NCBI GenBank assembly: GCA_965370965.1
Contig: CBDUWQ010000056.1
Coordinates: forward strand, 1-19,338
Origin: GH45 sp965370965
GTDB taxonomy: Bacteria; Bacteroidota; Bacteroidia; Bacteroidales; SZUA-534
Length of the DNA: 19,338 bases
Direction of reading: 5' to 3'
Shown: positions 7,162 through 16,690 of the stretch, one piece after another
Layout: each line of letters opens with the position of its first letter
Position numbering within the stretch: position 1 is the first letter of the stretch
Made by a program: the position numbers and the translations under genes
The notes under the pieces: generated by a model
Database searches by the model: none
The model's input: only the letters and a program-made list of their open reading frames with translations
What the model was told of the DNA's origin: nothing

Positions 7162-8505
7162 TTAATTCCAAACGGGGTTTTCAAATTCACAATTTTTAAA
7201 ATCATCGTCAATTCGTAGGTAAGTGTTTTTTACCTTTTTATCAACCCACTCTTTCATAAATTCGTTTTTTTTCTTTTCAAGTGCAATATCCTGTATGCGC
7301 TGGTAATCGTCTTTTAAGTTTGCAGGGTGCGGCTCGGTTTTGTTTTTTAACCGTACAATTTTATAAACTACCTTTCCATTCACATCTTCAGCCTCAAACG
7401 GTTTTGATATTCCACCTATCTCAAGGTCTTGTATGGCATAGGCAATTTTTGGTTCCAATTGCGATGCCTCCCACCGTGAATTGCCTGTCATAGGATTTAC
7501 CATACCACCACCGTTTAATTTTGTGTCTTCATCTTCAGAGTATTTCCAACATGCTTGCTTAAATGTTATCTCTTTTTTAAGTATTGCATTTCTAATTGTA
7601 TCTAAATTACTTTTTGCTTTCATTTTTTCACTAGGGCTTATACGTGGTTTCAGCAAGATATGCCGGCAGTTAATACGTTCACCTTTTTGCTCGATAAGCT
7701 GTATTATGTGGTATCCATAATCGGTTTTCACAATTTTTGACACTTCACCTTCTTCTAAATTAAAAGCAACTGCCGAAAATTCAGATACTAAATCGCCTCT
7801 ACCCACAAAACCTAATTCTCCGCCTTTAGCTGCCGAACCGGGATCATCAGAATATAGCACTGCAAGGGTTGCAAAGTTTTCACCCTTTAATATGCGATCC
7901 TTAAATTCGCGCAACTTATCTTTAATGCGCAGTATCTCAACCTCTTTAATATGAGGATTTACAATAATTTGCTCAAGTTCAAATTCAATATTTATAATTG
8001 GCAAACTATCGGTTGGAATACTTTTAAAATATGATTTAACCTCTTGAGGCGTAACTTTTAAGTCGGCAGTTACCTCTTGCTGCATACGCTGGCTTAACAA
8101 CTGCTCTTTAATTATCTCACGAAACTCCTCTTTTATTTCAGGTATCGATTTTTTATAATATTCTTCAAGTTTCTCCTCGCTACCAATTTGATTAATAAAG
8201 TAATTCATACGGCGTTCCATTTCGGTTTTTATTTCACCCTCAGAAACCTCAACACTATCAAGTATTGCCTGATTAACCAATAGTTTTGCACTAAGCATTT
8301 GCTCAAAAACCTCGCATTTAATATCTCGCGATGAGTAGTAGCCCTGTGCACGCAATTGTAAAACCTGATTCTCAATGTCGCTTTGCAAAATAATTTGCTT
8401 ACCAACAATAGCAACCACCTGATCAATTATAACCTTATCTTGGGCTTTAACACTAATTAATTGCATGCTTAATAATAGCACTATCGATAAAAATCTTATA
8501 AACAT
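7162..8505 (-). CDS. SurA-like periplasmic peptidyl-prolyl isomerase with two parvulin domains
   Basis: The protein has 447 residues and the full SurA architecture. Residues 1-21 are a signal peptide (...ISVKA before Q22). Residues ~25-165 form the helical SurA N-terminal chaperone module (VVAIVGKQIILQSDIENQV). A first parvulin domain covers ~174-272 (KGGELGF at 228-234, YGYHIIQL at 263-270) and a second ~280-388 (RHILLK at 281-286, NGGGM at 331-335). SurA proteins keep outer-membrane proteins unfolded in the periplasm, deliver them to the Bam complex, and can isomerise proline bonds. The start ATG at 8505 lies 10 nt after the stop of the PPIase-like lipoprotein, so the two are surely co-transcribed. 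It is the best surA candidate among the three PPIase-type genes, but I leave the symbol blank because Bacteroidota carry several paralogues. Confidence 0.88.
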   Translation of the reverse strand: MFIRFLSIVLLLSMQLISVKAQDKVIIDQVVAIVGKQIILQSDIENQVLQLRAQGYYSSRDIKCEVFEQMLSAKLLVNQAILDSVEVSEGEIKTEMERRMNYFINQIGSEEKLEEYYKKSIPEIKEEFREIIKEQLLSQRMQQEVTADLKVTPQEVKSYFKSIPTDSLPIINIEFELEQIIVNPHIKEVEILRIKDKLREFKDRILKGENFATLAVLYSDDPGSAAKGGELGFVGRGDLVSEFSAVAFNLEEGEVSKIVKTDYGYHIIQLIEQKGERINCRHILLKPRISPSEKMKAKSNLDTIRNAILKKEITFKQACWKYSEDEDTKLNGGGMVNPMTGNSRWEASQLEPKIAYAIQDLEIGGISKPFEAEDVNGKVVYKIVRLKNKTEPHPANLKDDYQRIQDIALEKKKNEFMKEWVDKKVKNTYLRIDDDFKNCEFENPVWN

Positions 8506-8515
8506 TTATTTTACT

Positions 8516-9373
8516 TTAATTGGTATGAATAATAAATTTCTTTTGGTTAACTGCATCATTATATATGTTGTTTTCCAAATCTTTAATAAGTTTAACTTTT
8601 CTGTGGTTAATAAGAATATTGCGAATTTGATTCTTTACAAAAAATACAGGTATTGTGTCATTTGTTAATTTGTAATCTAAAATTGCAACATAATATGCAT
8701 ATAGCGAATCTGTTGTTTCAATGTACTTATTATATCTTAAAAATGCATCCTGATTACTTATTTTACGAGGCAAATTACTTAACACCATACCAAAATACTT
8801 CCACTCTTCACCCATACTAAAATTTCGGGCATTTTGATAACAATAGTCTTCCAAAGTAATAATATCTTCTTCCTTTTTTGATCTTATCCAACGTCGCACC
8901 TTATTCCTGTTAAATAACGATTTTGGCAATTGTATATAAATTGACTTTACCACACTGCTGTCAAGCCTAAAATTACCCGAATTATTACTATAATAATCAT
9001 CAATTTGTTTATCGGTAACAATTGTGTCAAGCTTTTGCCGGATAATTAATTGCTGGTATTTAAAAAGCATTAACGATGTTCTGTAATTATCTATCATTAC
9101 CTCAATGCTTTCTTGTGTTTTTTTATCTAAATTTATTTCTGCCTTTTCTAACATTAATTGATTTCTAACCCACTTTTCAATGTAGTTTTGTGCAAATGAA
9201 ATTGAATCAATTTTATTCATATTTAAAGGCAATATCACCTTAAGTTGAGACATAGTAAGATTTTCGCCTCCAACCTGCGCAACAATTTCCTCACTCGGTT
9301 TTCCTCCAAATAATGAATTACATGCCCAAAATACTGTAAAAGAAAAGAAGAATATAATTAATAATTGCTTCAT
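8516..9373 (-). CDS. PPIase-like lipoprotein (SurA/PpiC family, degenerate parvulin region)
   Basis: This 285-residue product starts with a lipoprotein signal: a hydrophobic stretch and a lipobox V-F-W-A followed by C18, implying lipid attachment at the membrane. Residues ~30-130 resemble the SurA/PpiC helical N-terminal module (IVAQVGGENLTMSQL, later IDDYYSNNSGNF). Residues ~140-240 follow the order of a parvulin domain (SIYIQLPKS..., EEWKYFGMV..., YAYYVAILDYKL) but lack the usual GGxLG motif and the aromatic/His residues of the active site. It is therefore more likely a chaperone-type protein than an active isomerase. It sits between two genes with intact double parvulin domains, 30 nt from the upstream one and 10 nt from the downstream one, which supports a shared role in outer-membrane protein folding. 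Confidence 0.75.
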   Translation of the reverse strand: MKQLLIIFFFSFTVFWACNSLFGGKPSEEIVAQVGGENLTMSQLKVILPLNMNKIDSISFAQNYIEKWVRNQLMLEKAEINLDKKTQESIEVMIDNYRTSLMLFKYQQLIIRQKLDTIVTDKQIDDYYSNNSGNFRLDSSVVKSIYIQLPKSLFNRNKVRRWIRSKKEEDIITLEDYCYQNARNFSMGEEWKYFGMVLSNLPRKISNQDAFLRYNKYIETTDSLYAYYVAILDYKLTNDTIPVFFVKNQIRNILINHRKVKLIKDLENNIYNDAVNQKKFIIHTN

Positions 9374-9403
9374 AATTTATGTTAAAAAAAGCTATTAGCT
9401 CAG

Positions 9404-11383
9404 CTACTTTTTTATCATTGATTTAAAAATATCCTCGTTTATTACAATTTTATACTTAGCTCTTAGCTTTTCAAGCCATTGTTTTTCAAGGTAATTTTGA
9501 TAGTCAGCAGTTATTAATCCTCTGCTTTCGTTTAACAACTTTGGTTGGGGGCTAATTGCACTATTTACATATACAAGTACAAATGCCTCATCACGCTCCT
9601 GAGTTTCTTTTATGCCTGCTTTCCATGTTATGGCATCAATAATGTCGTTATCGCCTTTGCTAAACTTATCTTTTTTAACTTTAAGGGTAAAGGTGCTATC
9701 TTTTGCATTAGCTTTTTCCACAAAATCATTACGAGCCTCTGTCAAATTCATGTTTTTCTTAACAACTTTTGCTGCAAGTTTTTGAACTTTTAATTCCCAC
9801 TCTTTTTTGTTAAAGGTGTAAATAGTTGCCTCAACCCTATCGCCCCACATGTAGTTATTTTTGTTTTCGTTATAAAACTTCTGTAAACCGGCAGTATCTT
9901 CCACAGCTTTTGACCAAACTATTATATCGGTTAGGTTAAATAACAAAATACCATCGTGGTACTCTTTTACAAGGTTTTTAAATTCAGGGTATTTATCTTC
10001 AAGCCTTGATTTTTCAAAATTGGTTAAGCTACGCTCTAAGTACCTATTAAACTCTTCATCAACTAAAATTTGCAAAGGCTTTTTTATTCTGCGCAAGCCA
10101 TCGGTTGAAATACTTTTGGCAAAATCTTGCTGTGTAAAAATCACTGTATCGGCAATTGTAAAAAGTGTTTCGTTATGTCCTTCCACTTTAGCTGCATCCC
10201 ACTTACCAAGATATAGGGTAGAATCGAATGCTGAATAAAATGGCTGTAATGCTTTTTTATTTACAGTTAAATTATACTCCTTTTTTAAACGGCTAATTAC
10301 CATTTGCTTGCCTCGCTTAGCTCTTATGTCTTTTGATACTTTCTTTTTAATTGTAGGCTTTAATTCTTCAAAGCTTTCCAATGGCTTATTATCTAATAAT
10401 TTTATAATATGGTAGCCGTATGCTGTTTTTATTGGTCTTGAAACATCACCAACTTCTCTCAATGCAAAAGCTGCTTTTTCAAATTCAGGAATCATGCGCC
10501 CTGTACCAAAAAAAGGCAATTCACCACCTTTTTGGCTTGTTCCCTTATCTTCGCTATATCGTTTAACCAATAGTTTAAAACTAACACCGCTTTGAATTGA
10601 GTCGTAAATAGCATTTATTTTTTTTAACTGCGTTTTGTCCTTTTCAGCAGGGCTGCCTTGAGGTACCATACGCATTATATGAGCAACCTTAACCTGCCCG
10701 CGATCCTCTTTTTTGTCGGTTACCTTTAGTATATGGTATCCAAATTTTGTGTGAATAATATTTGAAATTTCACCCACAGGGGTATTATAAGCTGCTGTTT
10801 CAAACGGATATACCATTGAAAACGCAGTAAAAAACCCTAAGTCGCCACCATTGCGTGCTGCCGATGGGTCTTGTGAATTCTGTTTGGCAAGTTCATTAAA
10901 ATCGTCGCCTTTAATAGCCATTTTTCTAATCTTTAAAATTTTATTATAGGCTTTTAGGGTATCGGCAGGCAATGCATTCTGTCCGCATTTTATTAAAATA
11001 TGGCTTGCCCTCACGTTCCATTTCATATGTTCATAAGCCTCAGCTATCAAAGCCTCATCAGCATCTTCGTCAGTAAAATATGGCTTTTCGAGTTGTGCCC
11101 TATACCCTTTTAATTCTATTTTAAAACTATTAATAGTATCCATGCCCAAGGTTTCAGCTTCAATAACCTTAAGTTTAAAATTAACAAACAGGTTCATGTA
11201 TTCTTGCAACGATGCACTGTCAAAAGCAGGAGTTTGATTGTTTTTTGTATAAATACGTTCAAACTCTGCACGGGTAATTTTGTTATTATCAATAGTCAAC
11301 AGAATATCCTGCTCTGAATTTTGAGCCTGAATTAATTGTGTGGCACTTAAGATAAAAAGTAGGGAGAAAATTATTTTTCGCAT
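9404..11383 (-). CDS. Periplasmic peptidyl-prolyl isomerase with two parvulin domains and long C-terminal region
   Basis: The 659-residue protein has a signal peptide (1-20, ...QLIQA before Q21) and a SurA-type helical N-terminus (~25-120). Two parvulin domains follow: ~124-224 with RNGGDLGFF (178-186) and FGYHILKV (214-221), and ~232-333 with KGGELPFF (285-292) and YGYHIIKL (322-329). Residues ~340-659 show no intact third parvulin motif; the NNYMWGDRVEATIY region and the closing YQNYLEKQWLEKLRAKYKI resemble a degenerate third module and a SurA C-terminal helix. The expected role is that of a periplasmic foldase for outer-membrane proteins. It lies 46 nt downstream of guaB with no terminator between, and 30 nt upstream of the PPIase-like lipoprotein, as a member of the same block. 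Confidence 0.87.
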   Translation of the reverse strand: MRKIIFSLLFILSATQLIQAQNSEQDILLTIDNNKITRAEFERIYTKNNQTPAFDSASLQEYMNLFVNFKLKVIEAETLGMDTINSFKIELKGYRAQLEKPYFTDEDADEALIAEAYEHMKWNVRASHILIKCGQNALPADTLKAYNKILKIRKMAIKGDDFNELAKQNSQDPSAARNGGDLGFFTAFSMVYPFETAAYNTPVGEISNIIHTKFGYHILKVTDKKEDRGQVKVAHIMRMVPQGSPAEKDKTQLKKINAIYDSIQSGVSFKLLVKRYSEDKGTSQKGGELPFFGTGRMIPEFEKAAFALREVGDVSRPIKTAYGYHIIKLLDNKPLESFEELKPTIKKKVSKDIRAKRGKQMVISRLKKEYNLTVNKKALQPFYSAFDSTLYLGKWDAAKVEGHNETLFTIADTVIFTQQDFAKSISTDGLRRIKKPLQILVDEEFNRYLERSLTNFEKSRLEDKYPEFKNLVKEYHDGILLFNLTDIIVWSKAVEDTAGLQKFYNENKNNYMWGDRVEATIYTFNKKEWELKVQKLAAKVVKKNMNLTEARNDFVEKANAKDSTFTLKVKKDKFSKGDNDIIDAITWKAGIKETQERDEAFVLVYVNSAISPQPKLLNESRGLITADYQNYLEKQWLEKLRAKYKIVINEDIFKSMIKK

Positions 11384-11429
11384 TTTAATACTGTTTTAAT
11401 TGTTGTTTTATAGATTGTTTTTTGTTGTT

Positions 11430-12896
11430 TTATCTTGAATAGTTTGGTGCTTCGCGTGTTATGGTAACATCATGCGGATGACCTTCGGTCATTCCTGCAT
11501 TGGTTATTCTAACGAATTTTGCCATTTTTAATTGTTCAATTGTTGCTGCTCCGCAATATCCCATTCCTGACCTCAATCCTCCAATCATTTGATATATTAC
11601 TTCTGACAAAAAGCCTTTAAAAGGTACACGTGCAGCTATTCCCTCTGGCACTAATTTGCTAATATCGTCTTCAGCATCTTGAAAATAGCGGTCTTTTGAG
11701 CCTTTTTGCATGGCCTCAATTGAGCCCATTCCGCGGTACGACTTGAATTTGCGACCATGGTATATAATTGTATCGCCCGGCGACTCATCGGTTCCTGCAA
11801 ACATTGAGCCCACCATAATTGTATCGGCTCCGGCTGCCAAGCCTTTAACTATATCGCCCGAATAACGAATACCGCCATCACCAATTACCGGCACGCCTGT
11901 TTTTCTTAAGGCTCCTGCAATTTCGCTTATGGCAGTTAACTGCGGAACGCCAACTCCGGCAACAATACGTGTGGTACAAATAGACCCCGGTCCTATTCCA
12001 ACCTTAACAGCATCGGCACCAGCCTTAACTAAAGCCAAGGCGGCTTCGGCAGTTGCAATATTCCCAACAACGTAATCAACAGTTGGAAATTTCTTTTTTG
12101 CCTTTTTTAAAGTTTCTATAACACCTTTTGAGTGACCGTGGGCAGTATCTATAACTATAGCATCAACTCCCATTTTAACCAATGCGCCAATGCGTTTCAT
12201 TGTATCATGAGTTACGCCTACACCGGCGGCTACACGCAAACGCCCTTTATTGTCTTTACAGGCATTGGGTCTATCTTTTGCTTTGGTAATATCTTTGTAT
12301 GTAATAAGACCTATTAATTTATACTTATCATCAACTACTGGCAATTTCTCAATTTTATGCTTCATTAAAATTTTGGCTGCCTTTTCTAAATTAATACTCT
12401 GATTGGTTGTAATAATATTTTCAGATGTCATTACATCATCTATTGTTTTACTTAGTGTTTCAAAACGCAAATCGCGATTGGTAACAATACCAATTAATGT
12501 ATTTGTTTTATCAACAACAGGGATGCCACCAATTTTAAATTCCTTCATCAAATCAAGTGCATCAGCAACTATTTTATTTTTTGATATAGTAATTGGGTCT
12601 ATTATCATCCCATTTTCGGCACGTTTTACCATTCGAACTTTATGCGCTTGGTCTTCAATAGTCATGTTTTTGTGTATTACACCAATACCACCTTCGCGCG
12701 CTATAGCAATAGCCATTGCTGATTCTGTTACCGTATCCATTGCAGCCGATGCAATAGGGGTATTTAACCTAATATTGCGCGAAAATTGTGTTGATATATC
12801 TACATTACGCGGCAATACATCAGAATATGCAGGCACTAAATAAACATCATCAAAAGTTAGTCCCTCACCAATAATTTTTTCGTCAATAAATGCCAT
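11430..12896 (-). CDS. guaB: Inosine-5'-monophosphate dehydrogenase
   Basis: GuaB oxidises IMP to XMP with NAD+, the committed step of guanine nucleotide synthesis in the cytoplasm. The 488-residue length is standard. The TIM-barrel begins at LTFDDVYLVPAYSDVLP; two CBS domains occupy ~95-205, giving allosteric nucleotide control. The catalytic loop GPGSICTTR carries the active-site Cys307. Downstream are the IMP phosphate-binding DGGIRYSGD, the GMG loop (YRGMGS), the flap near DRYFQ, and the monovalent-cation/IMP region EGIAARVPFKG. All key residues are present. It is the first gene of the block that continues into the PPIase genes, with a 174-nt gap behind it to the DUF4249 gene that probably contains the promoter; a TATTTTGG close to the -7 consensus at 12934-12941 lacks a partner -33 element. 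Confidence 0.98.
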   Translation of the reverse strand: MAFIDEKIIGEGLTFDDVYLVPAYSDVLPRNVDISTQFSRNIRLNTPIASAAMDTVTESAMAIAIAREGGIGVIHKNMTIEDQAHKVRMVKRAENGMIIDPITISKNKIVADALDLMKEFKIGGIPVVDKTNTLIGIVTNRDLRFETLSKTIDDVMTSENIITTNQSINLEKAAKILMKHKIEKLPVVDDKYKLIGLITYKDITKAKDRPNACKDNKGRLRVAAGVGVTHDTMKRIGALVKMGVDAIVIDTAHGHSKGVIETLKKAKKKFPTVDYVVGNIATAEAALALVKAGADAVKVGIGPGSICTTRIVAGVGVPQLTAISEIAGALRKTGVPVIGDGGIRYSGDIVKGLAAGADTIMVGSMFAGTDESPGDTIIYHGRKFKSYRGMGSIEAMQKGSKDRYFQDAEDDISKLVPEGIAARVPFKGFLSEVIYQMIGGLRSGMGYCGAATIEQLKMAKFVRITNAGMTEGHPHDVTITREAPNYSR

Positions 12897-13070
12897 AATT
12901 TGAAGAGTTCATTTAATTTTAAAAATTGTGCCAAAATACAAAAAATTCGGGTATGCGGTAGGGTAAAAATCTTTTTTTTTATTTTCTTGATTTTTAACTA
13001 CTTGTATTGGTTTGTGGTTAATAAAAGTAACATGACAACAGTAACAGAACTCAGAAAAGCATCAAAACAT

Positions 13071-13991
13071 TCAATTTATAGAATCTTTACTTACAGTTGT
13101 AGTGCCAACTATGCCAAAACCATTATTGATATTGCTAAACACCTGAACCGATTGAAAAAACAGCTCCATACCTTCCGTTTCACTCTGTTTGTCAACAGCT
13201 ACCATATATCTGTAAAAATCATACGATATATGCTCTAAATAAAAGTATATTTTTGGCTGCTTACCTTCTGACATATTAAACAATACAATCTCAAAACCAT
13301 AATTTTTACCATTAAATAGTTTGTCTGAAAAATAGTAGTAATTATCGTAGTATGCCCAAACATCAATTGATGGGTCGTTACTATTGGTATATAATTGTTG
13401 ATAGTAAATATCATATTGGGTTGAATCGGAACCATAATATATAGTATCCGCAATAAGCGAGCCCGCCGCAACTTTTATACGGTAATAATTATTTTCATTT
13501 GCATTGTCTTTAAAGTTAACTCTGTATAAAATATTAAATCCAACGTTTAAAGAATAGATTGGTCCGTAGTAATCATCATCATCAGTTGTGGTGTGTCCAA
13601 CAGAGTCGATAGATGTTATTGAAACTGTTTGCACGGTTGTAACCTTGCCTTTTGCGCTTTTCAAATCATTAACCGATACTACAATTTCATACTCATGCCC
13701 AACCTGTGCTATTGCAACACTTCCTTTATAATACCCTGCTGTATCTAATTGCAAAGTTTCAAGCAAATTACCATTTTCAAGTATATCAACTTTGGCATTA
13801 TTCAAATATAATAATTGTGTAACATTATCTTGAACATGGTTGCTCCTAAAAACATTTGCCGAAAAAACACTATCGGGGTGCACAACTGCATTTAGCACAA
13901 TGCTTCTTTCATTATCAGGTATTTTAATATCAATCTCTTTACGGCACGCTACCGATAAAGCTATTATGGCTATTGCAATTAAATATTTCAT
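13071..13991 (-). CDS. DUF4249 family outer-membrane lipoprotein
   Basis: This 306-residue protein starts with a lipoprotein signal: hydrophobic residues 4-13 and lipobox L-S-V-A before C16, followed by RKEIDIKIPD. The next part (IVLNAVVHPDSVFSANVFRS, ...LLYLNNAKVDILENG) is the recognisable opening of DUF4249, in which an N-terminal Ig-like/beta-sandwich segment is followed by a second beta domain (YRVNFKDNANENNYYRIKV). The family is specific to Bacteroidota and is regularly encoded after a TonB-dependent receptor, as here (61-nt gap). By analogy with SusC/SusD pairs it may be a surface accessory of the receptor, but its substrate is unknown. The sequence contains acidic and Tyr-rich stretches (TTDDDDYYG, VWAYYDNYYYF). 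Confidence 0.85.
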   Translation of the reverse strand: MKYLIAIAIIALSVACRKEIDIKIPDNERSIVLNAVVHPDSVFSANVFRSNHVQDNVTQLLYLNNAKVDILENGNLLETLQLDTAGYYKGSVAIAQVGHEYEIVVSVNDLKSAKGKVTTVQTVSITSIDSVGHTTTDDDDYYGPIYSLNVGFNILYRVNFKDNANENNYYRIKVAAGSLIADTIYYGSDSTQYDIYYQQLYTNSNDPSIDVWAYYDNYYYFSDKLFNGKNYGFEIVLFNMSEGKQPKIYFYLEHISYDFYRYMVAVDKQSETEGMELFFQSVQVFSNINNGFGIVGTTTVSKDSIN

Positions 13992-14052
13992 ATTTTTAAC
14001 TTTTAAGTTTCATTATTGAGCCAATACATATATCGGCTTTACTAATACTTTA

Positions 14053-16482
14053 TCAAAACTCAAACCTATACGATACTGAAGGTATTAATGGAAACAAGCT
14101 ATATTGTATAAGTTTATTTTCACCTGATTCATAATCTCTTTCCCAGTTTAGCAAAAATGGGTTTTTACGGTTATATACATTATATATTGAGAAATTCCAT
14201 GTGCGTTTACCCCACTTTTTCTCTTTATGTAAGCTTATACCCACATCGAGCCTGTGATAAACAGGCATTCGGTAATTATTACGATTCTCATAATAAACAA
14301 TTTGCGGTTCATTAAAAGTATTGCCATAATAATCATTCTTATTAACATCTTGATTTAAAGCTGTTTGGTAGTATGCCGGATATTTCTCGAACCCTAATGT
14401 AGTGGTATTACCTGTGCCAAACACCCAAGTAGCTCCAATATCAATATGGTCGTTTATTTTATGTGAAACAACTATACTAACATCATGCCGCCTGTCGTAT
14501 TTATATGGAAATACTTTGCCATAGCTTATTTCATTACCCGGTTTGTCAAAAAGCCTTTCTGATTTTGACCATGTGTAGCCTATCCAACCTGTTGTTTTAC
14601 CGTATTTTTTCATTAAAAGGAACTCTATTCCATACGACCAGCCTTTGCCTTGAACAACTCGTTCTTCCCAATTGTCTTCTAGCGAGAAAAAAGAAGCACC
14701 TTCGCTATATTCAACCAAATTATCCATGGTTTTATAAAACCCCTCAACACTAATGTCGATGTCGTTATTTATGGCATACATTGAACCTAAAGCAACCTGA
14801 TGTGCCACCTGCGGTTTAATATCCTTTGTTGATGGTACCCACAAATCAAACGGCAAGCCAATGTTTGAGTTGGCCAAAAGATTAATATATTGGTTCATTT
14901 TGGCATAAGCTGTTTTTATACTTAATTTTTCGTTTACTAAAAAACGTACCGAAATACGTGGCTCAAACGAGTTATAAAAAGTATTACGCACTTTAAAACC
15001 CGACCACCTTACACCAATATTCATTTTTAACAATGCTCCAATTCTAATATCATCTTCAGCATATATAGCCATTTCGTTTGCATATACAGCTGATTTTCCA
15101 AGTTCAACTTTTGTATATGTTGAATCGGTGTTATTATACGATTGAAGCATTACGCCAGGGTTAAAAGAGTGGTAAGTATCAGATAAACCAAATTTTACGC
15201 TATGGTTAGGCGTTGGGTAATAGTCAAAATCAACCTTGCCTGCCAAATCATAAATACCCGAGGTATAATCCATTTTATCTGCACGTTGATTGCCATATTG
15301 GCTTTCATAACCTGTTAGTATTTTATAGCGACTGTATGTTACAGTTGTATTAGCAAAAAGCTTATTGTTTATCATGTAATTCCAACGTAGTGCCGATGTA
15401 ATATTTCCCCACCAAAACTGCATTTCATCTTTATAATGAATCTCATTTTTTTCAAATACTCCTTTATCAGGATTCCACTTTTCATCAGTCCAGCTATCTT
15501 CAGTAACATAAAAAAACCTGTCTTTACCCATATATACACTCAAATACAACCTACTGCGATCGGAAAAGCGGTGATTTATTTTTGCATTTAAATCATAAAA
15601 ATAATATCCATAATCCAGCTTATCGTAACCCTCTCTTTTCTCTTCTAATTTTACCAAAGGATACATTAAAACATCAAGGTATGTTCTACGCCCCGATATA
15701 ATAAACGAGGTTTTACTACCAATAGGAGCCTCAATTGTTAGTTTTGATGCAATTAACCCAATTGACCCCTTTGCTTTAAACTCTTTTATGTTTCCTTCTT
15801 TCATACTTATATCGAGTACCGATGAAAGCCTACCACCGTAACGCGCAGGAAACCCTCCCTTTATTAGCTTTACATTTTGTATTGCATCGGCATTAAATAC
15901 CGAGAAAAAACCAAAAAGGTGGCTAACATTATAAACCGGAACACCATCAAGTAAAATAAGGTTTTGGTCGGGTCCGCCACCACGCACATACATGCCGCTC
16001 ATACCCTCGCTACCCGATTGTACGCCCGGCATTAACTGAACCATTTTAATAATATCGGCCTCACCAAGCAACATAGGTAAATTACCTATGGTTTTCATTG
16101 GTATCTCAATTATGCTCATTTGCGAACTTTCAACTCCAACATCGCTTAATTTACCTTTTACAATAACCTCTTCAATTTGAATATTAGGAGTTAACTCAAT
16201 ATTAAGCATTATGCTGCTATTTAACTGAATCTCCTTTTGATACGGTGAGTAACCAACATATGATATTGTAAACAAAACCGGTCCCTTATCAATGGTTAAC
16301 GAAAAAAAACCGTAAGCGTTGGTAACAGTGCCAACATATGAATTTGCATCATAAATATTTGCACCAATTAGCTTTTCGCCATTCTCAATATCGGTTACAT
16401 AACCGCTAATTGTATATTTTTGTGCCGAAACCAAAAAAAAGCTTCCAATACAAATTGCAGTTATAAAAATATGTTTAAGCAT
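14053..16482 (-). CDS. TonB-dependent outer-membrane receptor with N-terminal carboxypeptidase-regulatory-like domain
   Basis: The product has 809 residues: a signal peptide (1-20, ...FFLVSA before Q21), a carboxypeptidase-D-regulatory-like beta-sandwich at ~22-106 (SGYVTDIENGEKLIGANIY, then GTVTNAYGFFSL and ISYVGY), a plug domain at ~120-230 with the hallmark VRGGGPDQNLILLDGVPVYN and PARYGGRLSSVLDI, and a 22-strand-type barrel from ~240 to the terminal aromatic strand VSYRFEF. Such receptors import ligands across the outer membrane using TonB energy. The barrel does not show features that identify siderophore, vitamin or glycan specificity, and the partner is DUF4249 rather than SusD, so it should not be called SusC. 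It is the first gene of a two-gene unit with the DUF4249 lipoprotein; its control region is discussed separately. Confidence 0.95.
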   Translation of the reverse strand: MLKHIFITAICIGSFFLVSAQKYTISGYVTDIENGEKLIGANIYDANSYVGTVTNAYGFFSLTIDKGPVLFTISYVGYSPYQKEIQLNSSIMLNIELTPNIQIEEVIVKGKLSDVGVESSQMSIIEIPMKTIGNLPMLLGEADIIKMVQLMPGVQSGSEGMSGMYVRGGGPDQNLILLDGVPVYNVSHLFGFFSVFNADAIQNVKLIKGGFPARYGGRLSSVLDISMKEGNIKEFKAKGSIGLIASKLTIEAPIGSKTSFIISGRRTYLDVLMYPLVKLEEKREGYDKLDYGYYFYDLNAKINHRFSDRSRLYLSVYMGKDRFFYVTEDSWTDEKWNPDKGVFEKNEIHYKDEMQFWWGNITSALRWNYMINNKLFANTTVTYSRYKILTGYESQYGNQRADKMDYTSGIYDLAGKVDFDYYPTPNHSVKFGLSDTYHSFNPGVMLQSYNNTDSTYTKVELGKSAVYANEMAIYAEDDIRIGALLKMNIGVRWSGFKVRNTFYNSFEPRISVRFLVNEKLSIKTAYAKMNQYINLLANSNIGLPFDLWVPSTKDIKPQVAHQVALGSMYAINNDIDISVEGFYKTMDNLVEYSEGASFFSLEDNWEERVVQGKGWSYGIEFLLMKKYGKTTGWIGYTWSKSERLFDKPGNEISYGKVFPYKYDRRHDVSIVVSHKINDHIDIGATWVFGTGNTTTLGFEKYPAYYQTALNQDVNKNDYYGNTFNEPQIVYYENRNNYRMPVYHRLDVGISLHKEKKWGKRTWNFSIYNVYNRKNPFLLNWERDYESGENKLIQYSLFPLIPSVSYRFEF

Positions 16483-16617
16483 TATGTTTGATTTTAATTT
16501 AATACAATATAAACGTAATTATTAAATAATATTTTGTGTAATTGTATATTGATGATAATAATTACAAATGGTTGCATTTAATAAAAAATCGTTACGATGT
16601 ATTTTATCAACTTTACG

Positions 16618-16634
16618 TTAAACAAAACAATAAT
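16618..16634. repeat. 17-nt direct repeat, copy 1 (TTAAACAAAACAATAAT)
   Basis: This copy is identical over 17 nt to 16681-16697. The two copies start 63 nt apart, close to six helical turns, so a protein bound to each would lie on the same DNA face. It is 136 nt upstream of the receptor start. Confidence 0.75.
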
Positions 16635-16658
16635 CTAACATATTGTTAATCAGTAAGG

Positions 16659-16690
16659 TAAAAATATTGTTTAAGAAGCCTTAAACAAAA
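16659..16690 (-). promoter_or_regulatory. Candidate promoter of the TonB-dependent receptor with palindrome in the spacer
   Basis: On the minus strand TTTTG (complement of 16686-16690) is separated by 19 nt from TATTTTTA (complement of 16659-16666). This matches the Bacteroidota pattern TTTG / TAnnTTTG except for the last base. The spacer is almost filled by the palindrome GTTTAAG-AAGC-CTTAAAC (16669-16686), a position typical of a repressor operator. The start would be near 16652, giving a leader of about 170 nt. This is inference from pattern only. Confidence 0.4.
16669..16686. repeat. 7-bp palindrome GTTTAAG-N4-CTTAAAC
   Basis: The arms 16669-16675 and 16680-16686 are perfectly complementary across a 4-nt centre (AAGC). 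The right arm overlaps the second 17-nt repeat. There is no T-run, so it is better read as a DNA-binding site than a terminator. Confidence 0.55.

Noticed and set aside
12403..12843. 146-codon plus-strand frame, the longest antisense frame
   Set aside because: It is fully antisense to guaB, whose CBS and catalytic motifs are intact. The Ile/Ser-rich translation has no start context or domain.
12900..13238. 112-codon plus-strand frame spanning the guaB-DUF4249 gap
   Set aside because: Its second half is antisense to the DUF4249 gene. The first half has low-complexity AT-rich codons and no ribosome-binding site or family resemblance.
14053..16482. Calling the receptor/lipoprotein pair a SusC/SusD glycan-uptake locus
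   Set aside because: The lipoprotein is DUF4249 rather than SusD, the receptor is shorter than typical SusC proteins, and no glycoside hydrolases lie nearby.
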